From: Chroococcidiopsis sp. TS-821
GTDB taxonomy: Bacteria > Cyanobacteriota > Cyanobacteriia > Cyanobacteriales > Chroococcidiopsidaceae
NCBI RefSeq assembly: GCF_002939305.1
Contig: NZ_MVDI01000001.1
Span: 1,178,001 to 1,242,000 of the forward strand
DNA: 64,000 nt
Reading direction: 5' to 3'
The notes under the pieces were generated by a model. The model was given only the letters and a program-made list of their open reading frames with translations. It did not search any database and had not been told where the DNA came from. Below are positions 63,930-64,000 of this stretch, in pieces (the first letter of the stretch is position 1; every line of letters starts with the position of its first letter). The position numbers were made by a program, and so were the translations under genes.

Positions 63930-64000
63930 ATCTACTTGGGTAAAACGCCTAATAAAGTCTGCAGGAATTGTTAAGTAAATTCGGAAAAAAGCTAACCTGT

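Overview
The window is ordinary cyanobacterial chromosome. Supporting evidence: the HIP1 octamer GCGATCGC recurs throughout, inside and outside genes. Magnesium chelatase ChlD, a SigF-type sigma factor, the Ycf35 family (DUF1257), GuaB3, DUF2997, DUF3038, DUF4335 and DUF3285 proteins are all typical of cyanobacteria. There is no sign of a plasmid or phage. The gene set and intergenic repeats would fit a Chroococcidiopsis/Gloeocapsopsis-like or Nostocales-related genome, but that level is inference.

Layout. 0-7 kb: a truncated cyanobacterial hypothetical, a PfkB sugar kinase, an SLH-domain protein, rsmI, a PD-(D/E)XK nuclease-like protein, a phosphoglucomutase/phosphomannomutase, and two small membrane proteins (LapA-like, PsiE). 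7-15 kb (all minus strand): polA, an ArsB/NhaD-type transporter and a three-gene nitrate/bicarbonate/cyanate-class ABC importer. The importer is preceded by a clear ydaO-type (cyclic di-AMP) riboswitch. 15-25 kb: histidine kinase, chlD, a GNAT protein, a pentapeptide-repeat protein next to an N-terminally deleted NACHT protein, sigF, and prfB with its programmed +1 frameshift. 24-33 kb: ybeY, dgkA, trpG/pabA, a metallo-beta-lactamase-fold protein without the usual metal motif, pepP, a second pentapeptide protein, a B12-binding radical SAM protein, a SemiSWEET, an alpha/beta hydrolase and a frameshifted pseudogene.

33-45 kb: aroC, ftsQ and ftsZ (separated by about 0.9 kb), gshB and grxC, then the minus-strand stress/ribosome set grpE-dnaK-dnaJ-tusA-rsgA. 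45-51 kb: the type IV pilus motor genes pilB-pilT-pilC plus an unknown gene. 51-64 kb: bioA-bioB, a DUF2997-Ycf35-ferredoxin operon, a decayed integron-type integrase, a divergent TetR/FAD-oxidoreductase pair, DUF4335 and DUF3038 genes, mutS2 and guaB3.

Most of the window is housekeeping. The best leads are: the c-di-AMP riboswitch on an ABC importer of the nitrate/bicarbonate class; the TetR/oxidoreductase intergenic region, where two consensus promoters share one palindromic operator; the prfB recoding site with a hairpin just upstream; three gene remnants (NACHT, integrase, unknown frameshifted gene); and the DUF2997-Ycf35-ferredoxin operon. No CRISPR array, complete mobile element, rRNA or tRNA gene was seen.
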